Positions 41,399-43,224 of a DNA stretch of 43,224 nt are shown one piece after another (the stretch's first letter is position 1; each line of letters begins with the position of its first letter). The stretch covers positions 1-43,224 of the forward strand of contig CACWLG010000036.1 of assembly GCA_902761635.1 (NCBI GenBank), read 5' to 3'. The translations under genes and the position numbers were made by a program. This DNA is from Oscillospiraceae bacterium. Its GTDB lineage: Bacteria; Bacillota; Clostridia; Oscillospirales; Oscillospiraceae. Below the pieces are notes generated by a model. It was not told where the DNA came from, did not search any database, and saw only the letters and a list, made by a program, of their open reading frames with translations.

Positions 41399-42190
41399 AT
41401 GAGAGTTGTTATTCAGGACAATTACGATAAAATGTGCAAATGGGCGGCTGACTATATCGCCGCAAAGATCCGCGCCCACAAGCAGGCGCGCCCCTTCGTG
41501 CTGGGCCTGCCCACCGGCTCCTCCCCCATCGGCGTATATAAAGAACTTGTGCGGATGAATCAGGCCGGGGAGCTGAGCTTCAAAAATATCGTCACCTTCA
41601 ACATGGACGAGTATGTCGGCCTGCCCCACGAGCATGACCAGAGCTACTGGTACTTCATGCATGACAATCTCTTCGACCACCTCACGGACATGAAGCCGGA
41701 AAACATCAACATCCTCAACGGCATGGCCGAGGACCCGGAGGCCGAGTGCGCCCGCTACGAGGCGAAGATCGCCTCCTACGGCGGCATTGACCTCTTCATG
41801 GGCGGCATCGGCGTGGACGGGCATCTGGCCTTCAACGAGCCGTTTACCTCCCTCGCCTCCCGCACCGGGCTTCGCGATCTGACCACCGACACCATCCTGG
41901 TGAACTCCCGCTTCTTCGGCAACGACCCCTCGAAGGTGCCGACCCGGGCTCTCTCCGTCGGCATCGGCACCGTGACCGACGCCAGAGAGGTGCTCGTGCT
42001 CATCAGCGGGCACAACAAGGCCCGCGCCCTGGCCGCCACGGTCGAGGGCGGCGTGAGCCAGAAGTGGACCTGCAGCGCCCTGCAGCTTCACAACGCCGCT
42101 ATCATCGCCTGCGACGAGGCCGCCTGCGGTGAGCTCACGGTCGATACCTACAAGTACTTCCTGGATATCGAAAAGGGCGAGAGGCTGTAA
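41399..42190 (+). CDS. nagB: Glucosamine-6-phosphate deaminase/isomerase NagB under ribozyme control
   Basis: 263 residues, full length for NagB. Substrate and catalytic blocks are intact: VLGLPTGSSPIGVYKEL (phosphate loop), FNMDEYVGLPHEHDQSYWYF (the general-base Asp), GGIGVDGHLAFNEPFTSL (active-site Asp, His, Glu) and the C-terminal SALQLHNAAIIACDEAAC. It interconverts GlcN6P plus water and fructose-6-phosphate plus ammonia; the reaction is reversible. AAGGAG lies seven bases before the ATG. The leader holds a glmS-class ribozyme, so its message should fall when GlcN6P is plentiful, the opposite of what a purely catabolic deaminase would need. Confidence 0.95.
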   Translation: MRVVIQDNYDKMCKWAADYIAAKIRAHKQARPFVLGLPTGSSPIGVYKELVRMNQAGELSFKNIVTFNMDEYVGLPHEHDQSYWYFMHDNLFDHLTDMKPENINILNGMAEDPEAECARYEAKIASYGGIDLFMGGIGVDGHLAFNEPFTSLASRTGLRDLTTDTILVNSRFFGNDPSKVPTRALSVGIGTVTDAREVLVLISGHNKARALAATVEGGVSQKWTCSALQLHNAAIIACDEAACGELTVDTYKYFLDIEKGERL

Positions 42191-42209
42191 GGGCAAAGCG
42201 TAATTGTTT

Positions 42210-42254
42210 CCCCGGCGAAAACGCGCACCGAAGGGCGCCGCGTCTTCGCCGGGG
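42210..42254 (+). terminator. Terminator of the CCCCGGCGAA family after nagB
   Basis: CCCCGGCGAA (42210-42219) pairs with TTCGCCGGGG (42245-42254), with further GC pairing inside (ACGCG/CGCGT). Third copy of the stem-loop family in this window. Confidence 0.8.
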
Positions 42255-42542
42255 TCGTTGTTTCCGGAGGGCTGCGCCTTCCAAAGACCACGGAGCTTGC
42301 AGCACCCGCAGCCCGCGGCGGCCTTTCGCTTATTATGCGGGATCAGTCTGCTTTCATGATACCTACCTTTGCAGCGGTCGGACCGCCGGGCTTTGGTCAA
42401 AAAGAACGAATCCAGCCCCAAAAAAGCTCTGAAACTGAGCGGATTTGTACACTGTGACGCTTGACGCTCAAAGCGGATTGTGGTATTTTTATCATGTGTT
42501 TCCAGGCACAGATTGAATAACGGAAAGAGGTTTGATGCAATT
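42255..42542 (+). promoter_or_regulatory. nagB-pckA intergenic region with extended -10 promoter for pckA
   Basis: No gene was seen in 42255-42450. TTGACG at 42461-42466 and TATTTT at 42484-42489 are 17 bases apart, with a TGG just before the -10 (extended -10). GAAAGAGG at 42523-42530 is the ribosome site for pckA. The GC-poor stretch 42380-42500 may hold regulator sites that I cannot define. Confidence 0.6.
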
Positions 42543-43224
42543 ATGAATATTGATCTGAGCAAATACGGCATTACCGGCGCCACCGAAATCATCTACAACC
42601 CCAGCTATGAGCAGCTCTTCAAGGACGAGATGGACCCCTCCCTCGAGGGCTTTGACAAGGGCACCCTCACCGAGCTCGGCGCCGTCAATGTCATGACCGG
42701 CATTTACACCGGCCGCTCCCCCAAGGATAAATACATCGTCATGGACGAGAACTCCAAGGACACCGTATGGTGGACCACCGAGGGCTACAAGAACGACAAC
42801 CACCCCATGACCCAGGAGACCTGGCAGGCCGTCAAGAAGCTGGCGCAGGATCAGCTGTGCGGCAAGAAGCTGTACGTGGTCGACGCCTTCTGCGGCGCCA
42901 ACAAGGACACCCGCATGGCCGTCCGCTTCGTGATGGAGGTTGCCTGGCAGGCCCACTTCGTGCGCAACATGTTCATCAAACCCACCGCCGAGGAAGAGGC
43001 AAGCTTCGAGCCCGACTTCGTGGTTTACACCGCCTCCAAGGCCAAGTGCACCAACTACAAGGAGCTCGGCCTCAACTCCGAGACCGTCGTGGCCTTCAAC
43101 GTCACCAGCCGTGAGCAGGTCATCCTCAACACCTGGTACGGCGGCGAGATGAAGAAGGGCATGTTCTCCATGATGAACTACTACCTGCCGCTCAAGGGCA
43201 TTGCCGCGATGCACTGCTCCGCCA
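42543..43224 (+). CDS. pckA: Phosphoenolpyruvate carboxykinase (ATP), truncated by the window end
   Basis: The first 227 residues of an ATP-dependent PEP carboxykinase. The N terminus [40 protein letters not shown] (with the substrate-binding Arg), [20 protein letters not shown] and [20 protein letters not shown] are all family hallmarks; the nucleotide-binding P-loop lies beyond the window. It interconverts oxaloacetate and PEP, in gut anaerobes often in the PEP-carboxylating direction. The ATG is the only in-frame start close to the GAAAGAGG site, though spacing (12) is long. Confidence 0.95.
   Translation, partial: MNIDLSKYGITGATEIIYNPSYEQLFKDEMDPSLEGFDKGTLTELGAVNVMTGIYTGRSPKDKYIVMDENSKDTVWWTTEGYKNDNHPMTQETWQAVKKLAQDQLCGKKLYVVDAFCGANKDTRMAVRFVMEVAWQAHFVRNMFIKPTAEEEASFEPDFVVYTASKAKCTNYKELGLNSETVVAFNVTSREQVILNTWYGGEMKKGMFSMMNYYLPLKGIAAMHCSA

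Overview
The window looks like chromosome from a GC-rich anaerobic Clostridia member, most likely an Oscillospiraceae/Ruminococcaceae-type gut commensal. The evidence is GC-rich coding sequence, purine-rich Shine-Dalgarno sites, TRAP/TAXI carboxylate transporters, a pxp (5-oxoproline) operon, an ATP-type PEP carboxykinase and a glmS-class ribozyme. No rRNA, tRNA, CRISPR array or transposase was seen. The first gene may be cut at the left edge and pckA is cut at the right edge.

Layout. 1-1033: YhcG/DUF1016-type PD-(D/E)XK nuclease. 1039-5407: a clearly AT-richer island bounded by two near-identical 35-bp hairpin repeats. It carries an MjaI-like type II restriction-modification system (XRE regulator and DNA methyltransferase on +; XRE controller and restriction endonuclease on -) and an unrecognised two-gene cassette (cytoplasmic protein plus small membrane protein). 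5502-6248: DUF6291 phage-type replication protein whose gene contains 10-bp iteron-like repeats beside an A-rich tract. 6309-12950: LysR regulator divergent from an operon of NRAMP-like transporter, pxpB, pxpC, biotin carrier, biotin carboxylase and pxpA. 13038-16232: CoA-transferase and a guanylate-kinase-like protein without its P-loop lysine, divergent from an RlmD-type rRNA methyltransferase. 16272-21941: HD-GYP and GGDEF membrane proteins (c-di-GMP turnover), an Ntn-hydrolase lipoprotein, small membrane proteins and a condensation-like acyltransferase. 22156-24600: azlC-azlD and a prephenate dehydratase-like/prephenate dehydrogenase fusion. 24672-28486 (minus): yvcK, ddl, alr and a YcxB-like protein. 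28791-31847: a DctPQM TRAP transporter whose DctM gene has an internal deletion and frameshift. 32142-33987 (minus): metallo-hydrolase, thymidine kinase, uridine kinase; then deoD on +. 35172-39911 (minus): TAXI-TRAP transporter with two nearly identical binding-protein genes, each behind a promoter containing a CAAC...GTTG palindrome, divergent from a LysR regulator. 41156-42190: promoter, glmS-class self-cleaving ribozyme and nagB. 42543 to the end: pckA.

The most striking observation is the glmS-type ribozyme in front of nagB (glucosamine-6-phosphate deaminase) instead of glmS. Feedback control by GlcN6P would make sense if this NagB runs in the synthetic direction. Other points of interest are the split urea-carboxylase-like pxp operon with a transporter lacking NRAMP metal ligands, the defence island with its unknown gene pair, the methyltransferase with a degenerate SNase-like tail, several enzymes with missing catalytic residues, and two families of short dispersed repeats (GTAGGGG...CCCCTAC elements and CCCCGGCGAA...TTCGCCGGGG terminators).
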